A stretch of 64,000 bases of DNA from Paraphaeosphaeria minitans (Eukaryota > Ascomycota > Dothideomycetes > Pleosporales > Didymosphaeriaceae), in the NCBI GenBank assembly GCA_015832175.1, contig WJXW01000002.1:1426001-1490000 (forward strand), in the 5' to 3' direction. A program made the position numbers and the translations under genes. Positions 36,386 through 47,121 of the stretch are shown piece by piece (position 1 is the stretch's first letter; each line of letters begins with the position of its first letter). Below the pieces are notes generated by a model that saw nothing but the letters and a program-made list of their open reading frames with translations, was not told the DNA's origin and ran no database searches.

Positions 36386-37216
36386 ATGCCATACAACAAC
36401 ACCCCCATCGCGCCCTCCAAAGAAGTGAGCGGCCAAGTCTCCCTCCCACGTACGCTCCCTCCCCTCGCGCCTCCTTAATTCTCCCACTAACCCACCCCCC
36501 TAGTTGCACGCGTCCAAAAAATCATCAACGCCGACCCGGAGCGCCTGCACACCTCGAAAAACGCCGCCTTCGCCATCGCCCTCGCCACCGAGCTCTTCAT
36601 CCAGCACTTCGCGACGACCACGCACAACGTCGTCAAAGCCGAGACGCAGAAGAAGCCTAGGAGGAACGTGCAGTACCGCGATGTAGCCAGCGCGGTTGCG
36701 AAGACGGATAACCTGGAGTTCTTGGTGGATGTTGTGCCCAAGACGAGGTTGTGGAAGGAGGTAAGGGAGAAGAAGGAAAAGAAGAAAGCCGAGGGGGAGA
36801 GGGAGGTGGATAAAACTGGTGGGGAAGGGGTTGAGGGCGCGGAGAAAGGCAATGTGCTTGCGAGGTTAATGGCGAATGCGAATGCGAATGCGAATGGGAA
36901 GAAGGCTGCTGAGGCGGAAAAGGAGAGGGCGCAGGTGGATAGTGCTGCCGAAGCTATGGATGTCGACGAGGAAGCGGACAGGGTGGAGCAAGTGAAGGAG
37001 ACACCTGCCGTCGAGGTTGAGGATAGCGAGCCAGAGGAAGACGAGGCGGCGATGCAGATTGAGATGGAGATGCGCGGGCCGCGGACGAACGGCGGCGCTG
37101 CTGTTCCGAATCCCAAGGCGCAAGTAGAGAGCCCTCTGGCCCCAGCTCCAGCGCCAGCTCCTACACACAGGCCTACGAGGTCGAGCGGCTTCACGGCGAT
37201 CAATGGTTCTAAGTGA
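36386..37216 (+). CDS. Histone-fold protein (CHRAC1/Dpb3-like, CBF/NF-Y family)
   Basis: 258-aa nuclear protein, exons 36386-36449 and 36504-37216 (54-nt intron). The histone fold occupies about residues 18-105: VSLPLARVQKIINAD, AFAIALATELFIQHF, RRNVQYRDVASAVAKTDN, EFLVDVVPKT. This pattern fits the small histone-fold partners of DNA polymerase epsilon and ISWI/CHRAC remodelers (Dpb3, Dls1, CHRAC1) better than HAP5. The C-terminal 140 residues are charged and disordered, with a Lys-rich block, an Asn-Ala repeat (about 158-165), an acidic stretch and a Pro-Ala tail. A Dpb4-type partner would be needed. Which complex it joins cannot be told from sequence alone. Confidence 0.88.
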
Positions 37217-37557
37217 GGCACGGGACGATGGTCTTCTTTTGTATGGGCATGCATAGCAATGGCGTTCAAGGTTCTGTTCACGATATCAGAATGAGTATGG
37301 TCAAGGTCGAGGGTATTCCATCTATTACAAAGTGGTATAGAGGATACGGAATCCCAATGCTCGAAGCAAAGTGGAACGATTGCTTGGGCGACTTGGCCAC
37401 TAGAGTATTGAAAATCAGTCTTGCAACGCCTGATGCTCCAACCACTTTTGATGCATCGCTAAATGTATACTGCCCCTCCTCTTATTGCCCTGATTATCAT
37501 CCTTCTTCGCGCCTCCATCCATGCCCTCTTCGTTCGCTGCGAAAGCGTCAAGTCTTC
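37217..37557. other. Convergent intergenic region, nothing seen
   Basis: About 340 bp between the 3' ends of the histone-fold gene (+) and the macrodomain gene (-). No gene or repeat supported. Confidence 0.5.
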
Positions 37558-38787
37558 CTAATGCCTGCGGATGAACGCCTCAAGAGTAGCCTGGCCTTTC
37601 TGTAATTGTTTCTGCACAGTGTTTGGGTTTGACGGAGCAGTTGCTAGAGAGTAGACGCGAACTGGAGGGTGGTCTACATCGCTCTCCAAGACTGCTTGCA
37701 ATATATTTTTGGTGGACTGCCATTTGACCGCAAATAGGCCCGAGTTGATCTGACACATCCTGATTTCTTGGATTGCTGGCCCGATTTCCCGAGCTTGGCG
37801 TTTCAACAGAGCAAGCAGATGCCTGAAGGCGAGCGGCGTACTCGCCAAGATCCTGGCTTGTGAGTCTTTCTTTCCGCCATACTTTTCGCTGGTGAATAGA
37901 CAAGCTATCCAGTGCCTTCTTGCACCGGAATACTCCTCGGAGGGAGGTATAAGGAGGCACGAACCGGTCGGAACAGGGTCAGACTTTGGATGGTGATTAG
38001 CGAGACAGTGTTCTTGGTACAGGCTGAAAGCCATAGGATAGCGCTTGCGGAACTCTTTGGCAATGCCGGCGCCCCAGGAACCTTGTGTATTGCATGCGTG
38101 GACAAGCACCACGTCGTCTGGTGCATCAAACAGATCACCGATACGCTCCTGGACGCCGGATGAGCCTTCGCTACTGGTCGACCAGATTGAGCGGACGTCT
38201 TGCTGAGGTTCAGTTTGAGTTGCGTTTTCGGTACGATTGTCGTGCTGCTCGTTGTGCTGGCTGTTGTGCTGACCATTGTGCTGACCGTCGTGATGGCCGT
38301 CATGACGTTCGCCGTTTTGGTCACCGTGCTGGTCATAGTGCTGAGCGTCGTGATGAACGCCGTTTTGGTGGTCGCGCTGGCCGTCATCTGTGGCTTTGGT
38401 CTTTCCCTTGCTATTCGCTCCGGCCTTAGATGTCGCTGTTCGTTCGCTAGTGGTGGTCTTGCATTCCGAGGGGTCTTCCCACGGAGAGGGGCTACGACCA
38501 GGTCTATTTGCATCATATGATTTCTGCCAGTTCAGAAGACTCTCCATGGACGGGGTCAGGTACGGTGTCGCTGAGTCCGGCCTGGCGCGGCCCTTGGGCA
38601 TGTCAAGTGTCTGTTTTGTGTGTTGGGAATGTATCGCAGTGGCAGCGTCAGTGTTCTCTCCGAGCTTAGCAGCTTTCTGTGCGGATGCTCCTGGCTGTTC
38701 AGCGTCTATTGCCGTGTGTCTCTCCCGCTTCTGGGGGATTTGAGCGTGATTGTGTGACATGTTGTTGACCAAGCAAGAGAAGTGCAT
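37558..38787 (-). CDS. poa1: POA1-like macrodomain protein (ADP-ribose 1''-phosphate phosphatase)
   Basis: 409-aa single-exon protein. The macrodomain at about residues 215-385 has the ligand-loop pattern GDLFDAPDDVVLVHACN, GSWGAGIAKEFRKRYP, and a C-terminal INSGLFAVKW block, as in yeast Poa1, which dephosphorylates ADP-ribose 1''-phosphate from tRNA splicing. Unlike the compact yeast enzyme it has a long disordered N-terminus with a repeat of HDGQHNGQHN-type pentads at about 134-184 (38236-38388). ATG at 38787; Met10 could be an alternative start. It shares a divergent upstream region of about 450 bp with the Rieske gene. Confidence 0.88.
   Translation of the reverse strand: MHFSCLVNNMSHNHAQIPQKRERHTAIDAEQPGASAQKAAKLGENTDAATAIHSQHTKQTLDMPKGRARPDSATPYLTPSMESLLNWQKSYDANRPGRSPSPWEDPSECKTTTSERTATSKAGANSKGKTKATDDGQRDHQNGVHHDAQHYDQHGDQNGERHDGHHDGQHNGQHNSQHNEQHDNRTENATQTEPQQDVRSIWSTSSEGSSGVQERIGDLFDAPDDVVLVHACNTQGSWGAGIAKEFRKRYPMAFSLYQEHCLANHHPKSDPVPTGSCLLIPPSEEYSGARRHWIACLFTSEKYGGKKDSQARILASTPLAFRHLLALLKRQAREIGPAIQEIRMCQINSGLFAVKWQSTKNILQAVLESDVDHPPVRVYSLATAPSNPNTVQKQLQKGQATLEAFIRRH
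38236..38388 (-). repeat. His/Gln/Asp pentad coding repeat
   Basis: Imperfect 15-nt units encoding variants of HDGQH/HNGQH inside the POA1-like gene. Unit length and spacing vary, which suggests slippage. It lies in the disordered N-terminal part of the protein. Confidence 0.75.
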
Positions 38788-39241
38788 AGGTAGGGAGCCC
38801 GAGGCGATTAGAGCTGCCTTTGGGCAATTTCTGCTCTTGGTAGTGAGAGTTAAAGTGAAAGGATGGGTACTGTGCGTAATGATGTTGTGTAGTGTTGTGT
38901 TGTTAGTTGGGTTTGGGTCGCGCTGTCAAAGTGAGAATGAGTGTTGCCTGGCATTAGTCGGTGATCAAAAGTAGAGGCTGCAAAGAAGCATATGAGTCAC
39001 GTCAGAGGCAGCGATGATTCCAAGCTGCGTCTGAAACCGTCAAGATGAAGCTCAAGGTGGGAAGCAGTGTTTGGTGACATGGTGAGGCGAGGCAATGACG
39101 CCTGAGAAGCCGAAGCGCGGCAGCCAATCAGGGCGCTCCCGAAAACACCTCGTCAATCGCCCTTTCCAAACTTCGCTCTCGACCTCATCCCGCGACCTCC
39201 CAGCTCCATCCCAGCGCAACACACCCTCCGCCGCATCCACG
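38788..39241. promoter_or_regulatory. Divergent promoter region of POA1-like and Rieske genes
   Basis: About 450 bp between two divergent starts (38787 minus, 39242 plus). No TATA box or clear motif stands out. Pyrimidine-rich sequence precedes the Rieske start. Confidence 0.4.
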
Positions 39242-40198
39242 ATGCCCGCCCTCGCAAACACCACCCGCGCGATAGCCCGCTCATGGACTCAGCACTCGCT
39301 GCCCGTTGCGCGGGCGGGCTGCGTCGCCATGCAGTCCCGCGATGCCTCGACGTCCACCTTCGAGAGCCCCTTCAAGGGCCAGGGCAGCACCAAGATCCCG
39401 TCTTTCGGCCACTACAAGAAGACCGGAGGAGACGAGAACGGCCCTAAGCTCATGTCGTACTTCATGGTCGGCACCATGGGTGCACTGGCGAGTTTGGGCG
39501 CGAAGGCCACCGTGCAAGGTATTTCCACACCACCCCTCCGTGTAGCTCCGGACAGCAAAGGAAACGGAAGTGGAGGACGAACAAAGGCTGCCGGATAGCC
39601 ATTGGCTGCTTTGCGGATGGATTGGGGGCGCGCGGCGATGGAGGCAACGCATGCTAACGATTTTGCGTCGCAGATTTCCTCGTCAACATGTCCGCTTCCG
39701 CCGATGTCCTGGCCCAGGCCAAGGTTGAGATCGATCTCGCTGCCATCCCTGAGGGCAAGAACGTGCGTTGCCAATTTCCCGCGCGTCCGCGGACATGAGC
39801 TGACGTGTGCCAGGTCATTGTCAAGTGGCGAGGCAAGCCCGTCTTCATCCGACACCGTACCGAGGGCGAGATCAAGGAGGCCGAAGACACAAAGTGGGAG
39901 TCGCTCCGGGACCCCCAGAAGGACGCAGACCGTGTGAAGAAGCCCGAATGGTTGATCATGCTTGGTACAGACCCGGCCGAGGTATACTTGAAGGGCAACG
40001 CGCTAACAGGCAATAGGTGTATGCACCCATCTCGGTTGTGTCCCCATTGGGGAGGCAGGCGACTTCGGCGGCTGGTTCTGCCCCTGCCACGGTTCTCACT
40101 ACGACATCTCCGGCCGCATAAGAAAGGGACCCGCGCCGCTCAACCTCGAGGTTCCGGAGTACGACTTCCCAGAGGATGGCAAGGTGGTCATCGGTTAA
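39242..40198 (+). CDS. rip1: Rieske iron-sulfur protein of cytochrome bc1 complex
   Basis: 232-aa mitochondrial subunit that passes electrons from ubiquinol to cytochrome c1 in complex III. Exons 39242-39518, 39674-39762, 39814-39964 and 40017-40198; introns of 155, 51 and 52 nt. The N-terminal 35 residues are Arg/Ser/Ala-rich, a mitochondrial presequence. One transmembrane helix (about 68-92, [19 protein letters not shown]) anchors the head. 2Fe-2S ligands are Cys175 and His177 (CTHLGC) and Cys194 and His197 (CPCHGSHY); Cys180 and Cys196 form the disulfide. The third intron splits the codon just before the first cluster box. Complete and of usual length. Confidence 0.97.
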
Positions 40199-40462
40199 GC
40201 GACTGTACATTAGAAGGAGAGGCGGTGGCCGGCAGTAGAATGAGGGCTGTGTCGATGGTAGCAAGCATCACAATTTCCTTGGATCAGCTTTTCTCTATAG
40301 ATTCGCTTATGTGCAGTAGGTTGTACAACAAAGTAGAGTCTTCGGTTTGCAACTGTCTATTTTTGGTGTTTGCTAACCGTGGGTATACATTCGTCTCGAT
40401 CTCTAGACCGTCGTTGCAGAATTCGTCACTGACATGTTCCAAAGGAGCCACTATAGCTTAAC

Positions 40463-41470
40463 CTACTGCCCTCCATTCAGGAATGACTCAACCGCGCTCA
40501 CAGCCTCAGCAAACTTGTCCGCCTCGATGAGTATCAAATGTCCCATTGGCTTCACACCCATATCCTGGAACGCCCTCTTGCTATCACTCGCGCCCTCATC
40601 GACTGGGCTCTCGAATTCAAAGCTCCCAAACCCGAGCGCGTGCGTATGCAGCACCTCGTCCTCGGGATGAAAGTAAAACGTCTCCCTGTCATCGCTCTTC
40701 GCGGCCTTCTTTTTCTTTGCCGGGGGCTGCTCTGCGGCGGGCAAGTTCGATTCGACCTCCATGTAGGCCTTGGACAGCACGAGGTAATGCGTGAAGGCGT
40801 AGGGCTCCTTCTCGTCGAGCGCCCACTGTATCTCCTCCTGCAGCATCTTGTAGCTGGGTGCGACGATCTCGTGGGGCATGTTGATGAAGCGCTCGGTGAG
40901 GATGAGTCCGATTTGGGCGGTGGAAGGGGCAGTGAGGAGGGTGTTGAGCGGGGCGAGGGAGGGGGTGGTGGAGTGTCGGGTTAGGTAGGCGGTTAGGTCG
41001 GCGATGACTTGTTTGTCCTGCGCATGGTTAGACTTGAATGTACATTGAAATGCGTGAGGGCGGTGCTATGGTAACGAACCTTGTGTGTTTCGAGGTTTAG
41101 GACTGTGAGGAACGAGAAAGGATCTGATTCTGTACCGTCGCACTTGACTGTGCTTCCTAGCAGTGGCTGCGACAGTATGAGGTCTGCGAGCTCGGATAGG
41201 TTGAAGAGCTGGTTGTCGACGTCGAGGAGCTGGCGGAGGAGGGTCTTTAGGCCGTGGAAGTCGACGGTGGGGTTTGGATCGAACCATTCGAAGTCGACAT
41301 CCAGAGTATCCATGTCCTAATATTCAAACATGAGTTTCGCCCTTGTTGCGGGGAAGAGTGGGGAGATTGCGCACCTCGTCGCTGTCGGAGTCATCATTTT
41401 CCCTCTTTCCCTTGCCATCGGGCGCGTCGGGAAGGTCTTCGGGATCTTTCTGAGACTTGCGCTTCGCCAT
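40463..41470 (-). CDS. bcp1: BCP1/BCCIP family nuclear protein
   Basis: 295-aa nuclear protein needed for export of the kinase Mss4 and for Rpl23 chaperoning in yeast. Exons 41470-41375, 41316-41080 and 41017-40463; introns of 58 and 62 nt. The N-terminus is basic then acidic ([11 protein letters not shown], then DSDSDE), followed by [20 protein letters not shown], the family signature. The mid part ([18 protein letters not shown]) and the C-terminal domain with [13 protein letters not shown] fit BCP1. A short Lys run (AKKKKAAK) may be a nuclear localisation signal. Divergent from GMP synthase with 264 bp between start codons, so the promoter is probably shared. Confidence 0.93.
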
Positions 41471-41734
41471 TGTGTATGTGTTTTGCGGATGCGCATTGCA
41501 GAACTAGGAGATCGCTGCTGTTTCCGCCGCCGTGATAATTCTCGGAGAAGAGGTGGTCCAAGCGGGCAGCCACCACCGGCGCGCTTTCCCTGCCGATTTG
41601 TGCCCCGCCAAATTTTTTATCAGTTGGCACTGGGGAGTCACCATTCCTCTCGTCCTTTCTTTTGCAGCCCTTCTTCCTTCTCTCTCGTACCCTCGCTCGC
41701 AGCTAATTGCTCCCTTCGGCCACGCACCACCACC

Positions 41735-43419
41735 ATGACGAGCGACGCAAGCGACCCGATCCCCCCGCACAAGACCTTTGACACCATCCTGGTGCTCGAC
41801 TTCGGCTCCCAATACTCGCACCTGATTACCCGCCGTCTCCGCGAGCTCAATGTTTACTCTGAGATGCTCCCGTGCACCCAGAAGATCGCCGATCTGGGCT
41901 GGACTCCCAAGGGTGTAATCCTCTCAGGGGGCCCGTACTCTGTCTACTGGGACGACGCGCCCCACGTGGATCCCGCCGTGTTCGAGCTCAATGTGCCAAT
42001 TCTGGGTATATGCTACGGACTGCAAGAGATTGCGTGGACTTTCGACAACAAGAACGTGCTTGCGGGTGAGAAGCGCGAGTATGGTCACGCATACCTAAAG
42101 GTCGAAAGGCACGGAGACGGCGAGACGGGCGGCCATGTGGACAAGCTATTCGCCGATTGGGAAGACAACACGGAAGTGTGGATGAGCCACGGCGATAAGC
42201 TCGGCCATCTGCCCACAGACTTCATCACGGTCGCTACAACGAGCAATGCGCCTTTCGCGGGTATCGCCCATACGAGCAAGAAGTACTACGGTATCCAGTT
42301 CCACCCCGAGGTTACACACACACCCAAGGGCAAGGTTCTGCTGAAGAACTTTGCCGTGGACATCTGCGAGGCCCAGACGAACTGGACCATGAGCAAGTTT
42401 GTCGATCAGGAGATTGAGAGGATCAGAAAGCTGGTTGGCCCCAAGGGCCAGGTCATTGGCGCTGTCTCTGGAGGCGTTGACTCCACTGTTGCTGCCAAGT
42501 TGATGAAAGAGGCCATTGGCGACCGCTTCCACGCCGTGCTTGTCGACAACGGTGTGCTCCGCCTAAACGAGGCCAAGACTGTTAAAGAGACGCTTACAGC
42601 CGGCTTGGGAATCAACCTCACCGTCATCGATGCGTCTGAGCTCTTCCTCGGACGTCTTGCGGGCGTCAAGGACGACCCTGAGAAGAAGCGCAAGATCATT
42701 GGCAACACCTTCATTGAGATCTTCCAGGAGGAGGCGAAGAAGATTGCTGCCGCAGCACACGAAACCTCCAACGCCGGCGAGATCGAGTGGCTGCTCCAGG
42801 GCACTCTCTACCCTGATGTCATCGAGAGCATCTCCTTCAAGGGCCCCTCCGCAACCATCAAGACCCACCACAACGTCGGTGGCTTGCCAAAAGACATGAA
42901 CCTCAAGCTCATCGAACCGCTCCGTGAACTTTTCAAGGACGAGGTCCGCGAGCTAGGCATGAACCTAGGCATACCCGAGGATCTTGTCTGGCGCCACCCC
43001 TTCCCTGGGCCGGGCATTGCCATCCGCATTCTCGGCGAAGTTACCCCTGAGCAAGTCCGCATTGCCCGGGAGGCAGACCATATCTTCATCGAGGAAATCA
43101 AGGCTGCTGGTCTGTACAGAAACATTAGCCAAGCGTTTGCCGCTTTGCTGCCCGTCAAGGCTGTGGGTGTCATGGGTGACAAGAGAGTGCATGACCAGGT
43201 CATTGCCTTGCGTGCGGTGGAGACCACCGACTTCATGACGGCGGACTGGTATCCCTTTGACGGAGCGTTCTTGAAGAAGGTCTCCAGAAGGATTGTAAAC
43301 GAGGTAAATGGTGTATGCCGTGTGGTCTATGACAGTAAGTCCAGCGTCCGATTCTCTTCTACTTTCACTAATGTGCCCCAGTCACAAGCAAGCCTCCCGG
43401 CACCATTGAGATGGAGTAA
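41735..43419 (+). CDS. gua1: GMP synthase (glutamine-hydrolysing)
   Basis: 545-aa cytosolic enzyme of purine synthesis that converts XMP, ATP and glutamine to GMP. Exons 41735-43334 and 43382-43419 (47-nt intron), the last encoding only the conserved tail ending KPPGTIEME. The class I glutamine amidotransferase domain (about 15-210) has nucleophile Cys93 in GICYG and His190/Glu192 in FHPEVTHT. The ATP-pyrophosphatase P-loop SGGVDST is at about 244-250, and the C-terminal dimerisation domain has [14 protein letters not shown]. The frame is open upstream to 41330, but the ATG at 41735 (CACC before ATG) fits the family length. Divergent from BCP1. Confidence 0.98.
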
Positions 43420-43986
43420 ACGGAACCGCGCAGAAATACGCCCAGCGGAGATTTGGAATTTCCTCACCGATATAGACGCACTTAGGACGTTCCGGAAGTG
43501 AACCAAAAGGAATGAAATGGATGGACATAGACGACTTGATACCCTGCATGATAGACATGAAAATTCGAACGAAGTTTCACAATTACTGAAGTGCTGCCGA
43601 ACGGAGTCCGCTCTACATTGCGGGTTATGTCCAGAACGAGTTTCCAAGCAGCAGTGAATGAAGATCCAACGTAAAGGCAGAAGGTCACCGCAAGGTTTGG
43701 CTAAATTGGGTCTACACAATTCCATGGAAAGATGCCACCGTGTCTTGCGAATCGAAAAGATACTTCTCTTGGAGCGGCCCTTGCACCCTCTATCCCCCTC
43801 GCGCACATGCTCGAAGCGGCATGCATCTACTGGTTCACCGGCGCTTCAGCAACGACGTTGTATTCCTACTGCGAGGACTAGATCTTGAGGGTTGGTTGGG
43901 TGAGGTTTGGAAGTAGACGGTGGTCCTGTGGCTTGTAAGATTTGCGCTGGACGAACACGACGTCAATCGCTTGGTTGGGTCTATAT
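43420..43986. other. Convergent intergenic region, nothing seen
   Basis: About 570 bp between GMP synthase (+) and the SDR gene (-). No supported gene or repeat. Confidence 0.5.
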
Positions 43987-44997
43987 CTACAGCTTCTCTT
44001 TCTCCCTTTGCACAACAATCTTCCTATGCACATTGTTCCCCCCGGCACCCGCCTGCGCGCCGTCAGTCTACTGCGTCGTCTTCCGATGCATGACCGTCGC
44101 CGCTGCCTCGTCGAAATCAGCCGCGTCCCGTCACTCCGAGCTGCAAAACTCACCTGGTGGTTCGGAAACACCAGCGTGTCCGCCAGGACCACGTTCTCCC
44201 TCCGGCCCGCGGCGAAAACCACCACCTCGGCAATGTCATCGCCCGTCAGCGGCTCCACGCCTTCGTACACCTTCTTCGCCTTCTCCTTGTCCCCGTTGAA
44301 CCGCACGACACTGAATTCGGTCTCGACCTGCCCGGGATCGATCTCGATGACGCGGATGCGCGTGGCGATGAGCTCCTTGCGCAGGGAGTCGGTGAAGGAG
44401 CGCACGGCGGCCTTTGTGGCGCAGTAGATGCTGCCGCCCTGGTAGGGCTCGCGGCCGGCGATGGAGCCGATGTTGATGATGTCGCCGCGGCCGCCGTCGG
44501 GGCGGGCTTTGAAGATGGGCAGGATGGCTTGCGTCATGTTGATCAGGCCGGTGACGTTGGTGTCGAACATGACGGCAATATCCTCGGAAGCAATGTTAGG
44601 AGCTTGCGCGACGCCTTTGACGAGGCCGCTGGATACTTGTCAGCGTCTCTTCTTCTTCTTGCTCCGCGCGTGGGGTTGGTTGCAGGAGGTCTCACGCGTT
44701 GTTCACCAGCACATCGACCACCTTGAACTCGTCGGGCAGTTGGTCCACGAAGCTGCGTATCTCGTCGGGCTTGCTGACGTCCAGCTTGACGGGGTGCACC
44801 TTGACGCCATGTGCAAAGCCCGCAATCTCCTTGGCGACCTCCTTCAGCGTGTCAATCCTCCGGGCCGTGATGACCAGCTTCAAGTCCTCGGGCTGCGTCC
44901 GTGCAAACTCCAGCGCCACGCTCTTCCCAATGCCGGAGCTCGCGCCGGTAATGACTATTGTCTTGCCCTTCAGCCGCTGCGCCATGGACGACGACAT
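43987..44997 (-). CDS. Short-chain dehydrogenase/reductase (YMR226C/YdfG-like)
   Basis: 280-aa NADP-dependent classical SDR. Exons 44997-44696, 44628-44154 and 44052-43987; introns of 67 and 101 nt. Cofactor motif TGASSGIG (17-24), NNAG across the first junction, and catalytic Ser156, Tyr169 and Lys173 (GSIAG, YCATK) are all present. DPGQVETEFSVVRF and the tail VFPNHQ plus HRK match the group that oxidises serine/allo-threonine and related 3-hydroxy acids in yeast. I chose ATG 44997 (MSSSMAQRLKGKT) on family length; an in-frame ATG at 45117 would add a 40-residue Arg/His/Ser-rich extension that could be a mitochondrial signal. Confidence 0.93.
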
Positions 44998-45614
44998 TCT
45001 TGCGTGTGAGCGGAGCGCTTGTGTGAGGTGGGCGTGGGTGTGGGCGTGGGGGCTGGCGAGAAGCGCCGACGTGGTTCGAAAGAAGCGGGTGGTGCTGCTG
45101 TGGCAGAGGAAAGGCATGCGACGCGTCGGCGGGGGTCAATTAAGGATGTATGTATGCCGCTTACTGTGTGCACGCGGGATGCCGGTGGGGTTTGGTGGGA
45201 TTGACGAGCTGGCGAGGAGCAATGGCGACATGGCGACTTCGGAGGAGGGGGTCGTCATCTCGGGCTTGTTTCCGATCGTGAGTCATGAAGCATCGCGGGG
45301 CGAAGGGTGAGGGGTAGCCTACATTACTCGTACAGTTTTGTGGCCAGCTTCAACAGATTCAACCACTTCACCAACTTCAACAACTTCGACAGCTTCACAA
45401 CGGCCATCTTCGGAAGACCCCGTCAACGTGTCACGAGTTCGCGTGGATCGCACACGCGTCCATCCTGAAAAGAAAAAGGAAAAAGAAAAATCGTCGCGGC
45501 CATGACATCATATCATTATGCTAGTCACATCGTGCATCCAGCGCACATAGTCATACAAACAATCGCAGACTTAAGACCTCCAACTCCAAACCAGCCGATG
45601 CTACCATTTCACAT
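44998..45614. other. Intergenic region, nothing further seen
   Basis: Promoter of the SDR gene and 3' flank of the next minus-strand gene. Contains a short run of CAACTTC-type near-repeats at about 45355-45395 and an A-rich stretch near 45470. No gene supported. Confidence 0.4.
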
Positions 45615-46025
45615 CTAAGCCTTTCCCTTCCGCCTGAGCTCCTCCTCCTCCTCCGCCTGCAGCTGCGCGTCGACCTTGGCGCCCTTGGAAGGCTCGTTGC
45701 CGTGCAGCTTCGCTGGCAGCGTCGGGTCCAGCTGTGATGCGCGATCCTCCTCCGTCAGGCTGTTGTCCGGCTCGTTCTCACGCTTCTTCTCGCGCTCGAG
45801 CTTGTTGGCGATGGAACGCTCGTCCTCTGCCCGTGCGTAAGTACTCGATGAAAGGTCTCACATGGGGAACAAAATCTTACTCGAGTCCTGAGCGAGGTGG
45901 GAGTGCTCCTTGCCCTCGTGGAAGCGGTTCTCCTCCTGTGCCTGCTTGATCTCCGAGTCTTTGTAGTTGCGCTGGTCGCCCGCCTCGTAGATAGCGCTGT
46001 TTCCGACGTTGGATTGTCCCGACAT
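45615..46025 (-). CDS. Small hydrophilic disordered protein
   Basis: 118-aa protein, exons 46025-45881 and 45826-45615 (54-nt intron). Very rich in Glu, Lys, Asp, Gln and Asn, with almost no hydrophobic segments: starts MSGQSNVGNSAIYEAGDQR and ends with a Glu run and RRKGKA. The composition suggests an intrinsically disordered, heat-soluble protein, possibly stress-related like LEA or hydrophilin proteins. That role is inference from composition only. No signal peptide, membrane span or catalytic motif. The splice junction keeps the same composition on both sides. Confidence 0.75.
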
Positions 46026-46337
46026 GATTGTAACTTTGTGTGTGGAATGTACGGAATGTAATGGGTGGGGAAATTCGCAGAGAGGAATTCGTAGAGAGGC
46101 CTGAATGTGCGTATGAGTGTGTCGAGCGTTTTACTGCTGAAATTGAGCTTTTATGTAGCTTGACTCTGTGGGTCGGTACTAATGACGCAACCATGATGCG
46201 CATGGTGGGTCGTGGTGAAAGTGCCTGAATCAGTGTCCGAATTTGCGCCACAACACCACGCTTCAGAGTGCGCAACAGAATTGGGCATTGGCATCACATC
46301 TCAAATCTCATTTACATTCATGTCCACCACCGCATGG

Positions 46338-47121
46338 TTATGCGGATGTAGCGTATTCCCCTTCACCTTCGGCTGCGTCTTCTTCAGGTGGTGTCGGCAG
46401 GCGAACCGCGTCCTTGACGAGCGCGAGGTAATGTGGCCAAGTACTCTCCATCCTCGCCACCTAAAGTACACTCAAAGTTCGTTCTGGATGATATTGCGGA
46501 CTGTCGATTCCCCACACGAGATTCCCACTGGCCATGTGCTGCGCGGCTTCCACGAAGCAGCGCGAGTCCTCAGACTGGTCTACTCTGTTGTTGATACCTT
46601 CAACAATGCGGACCACCTCTACTAAGAATCCCTTTACTTTCTGTTAAATGCGTTGCACCGCTTACTGTAAGCCGACGCCGTCTTGCTGCATGAGTACCCA
46701 GACGCCGTTCACCATGTGCGGCGTATCTGCAGCGTCACCCGGCGCGATCTGCTTCTGGAATTCCCGCACTCCTTCTCCCATGACCGGATGTCGTTGGTAA
46801 GGAAGGCAGCAAGCCAGACGGTTCGAGTAAGCCTTCTGCATTTGTCTTTCTCTTCTGGGGGAATAGAGTACTTATGGTTCCTGAACCGTATCGTACAGAC
46901 ATCTCTGCCGTACTATAAGTACCGTACCTACTTCTAATTGTATCGTAGCCGTACTAGGATCCAGCGGTGCGTACTACGTGCTGATGTGCTCGCTGGAAGG
47001 TGTCGTATTCGTCTACGTCTGGATTGCGGTGGCAGCGGAGGGGAATACCGTCGCAGAGTCTTTGGGTGGAGTACGAAGAGGGATGAATGATGTGGGAGTG
47101 GTTGTATTCCATGGTGGTCAT
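46338..47121 (-). pseudogene. Terpene cyclase relic (class I, possibly from a prenyltransferase-cyclase chimera)
   Basis: Decayed minus-strand gene. The N-terminal piece (47121/47112 to about 46955) has SSYSTQRLCDGIPLRCHRNPD and RAH, as at the start of fungal chimeric terpene synthases; it ends in a TAG. The next recognisable piece (about 46870-46785) carries the NSE metal-binding motif NDIRSWEKE. A one-base frameshift follows (about 46788), then an eroded intron with a phase clash, then GNLVWGIDSPQYHPE (about 46500), an in-frame TAG (46461-46463) and a Pro/Glu-rich linker to a TAA at 46338-46340. About 150 residues including the Asp-rich DDxxD motif are missing, and no prenyltransferase half follows. 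Non-functional. Confidence 0.7.

Noticed and set aside
36867..36900. GCGAAT tandem repeat as a separate element
   Set aside because: It is a short Asn-Ala coding repeat inside the disordered tail of the histone-fold protein, with no sign of mobility.
46212..46625. 137-codon plus-strand frame
   Set aside because: It is antisense to the terpene cyclase relic, whose minus-strand frame carries recognisable motifs.
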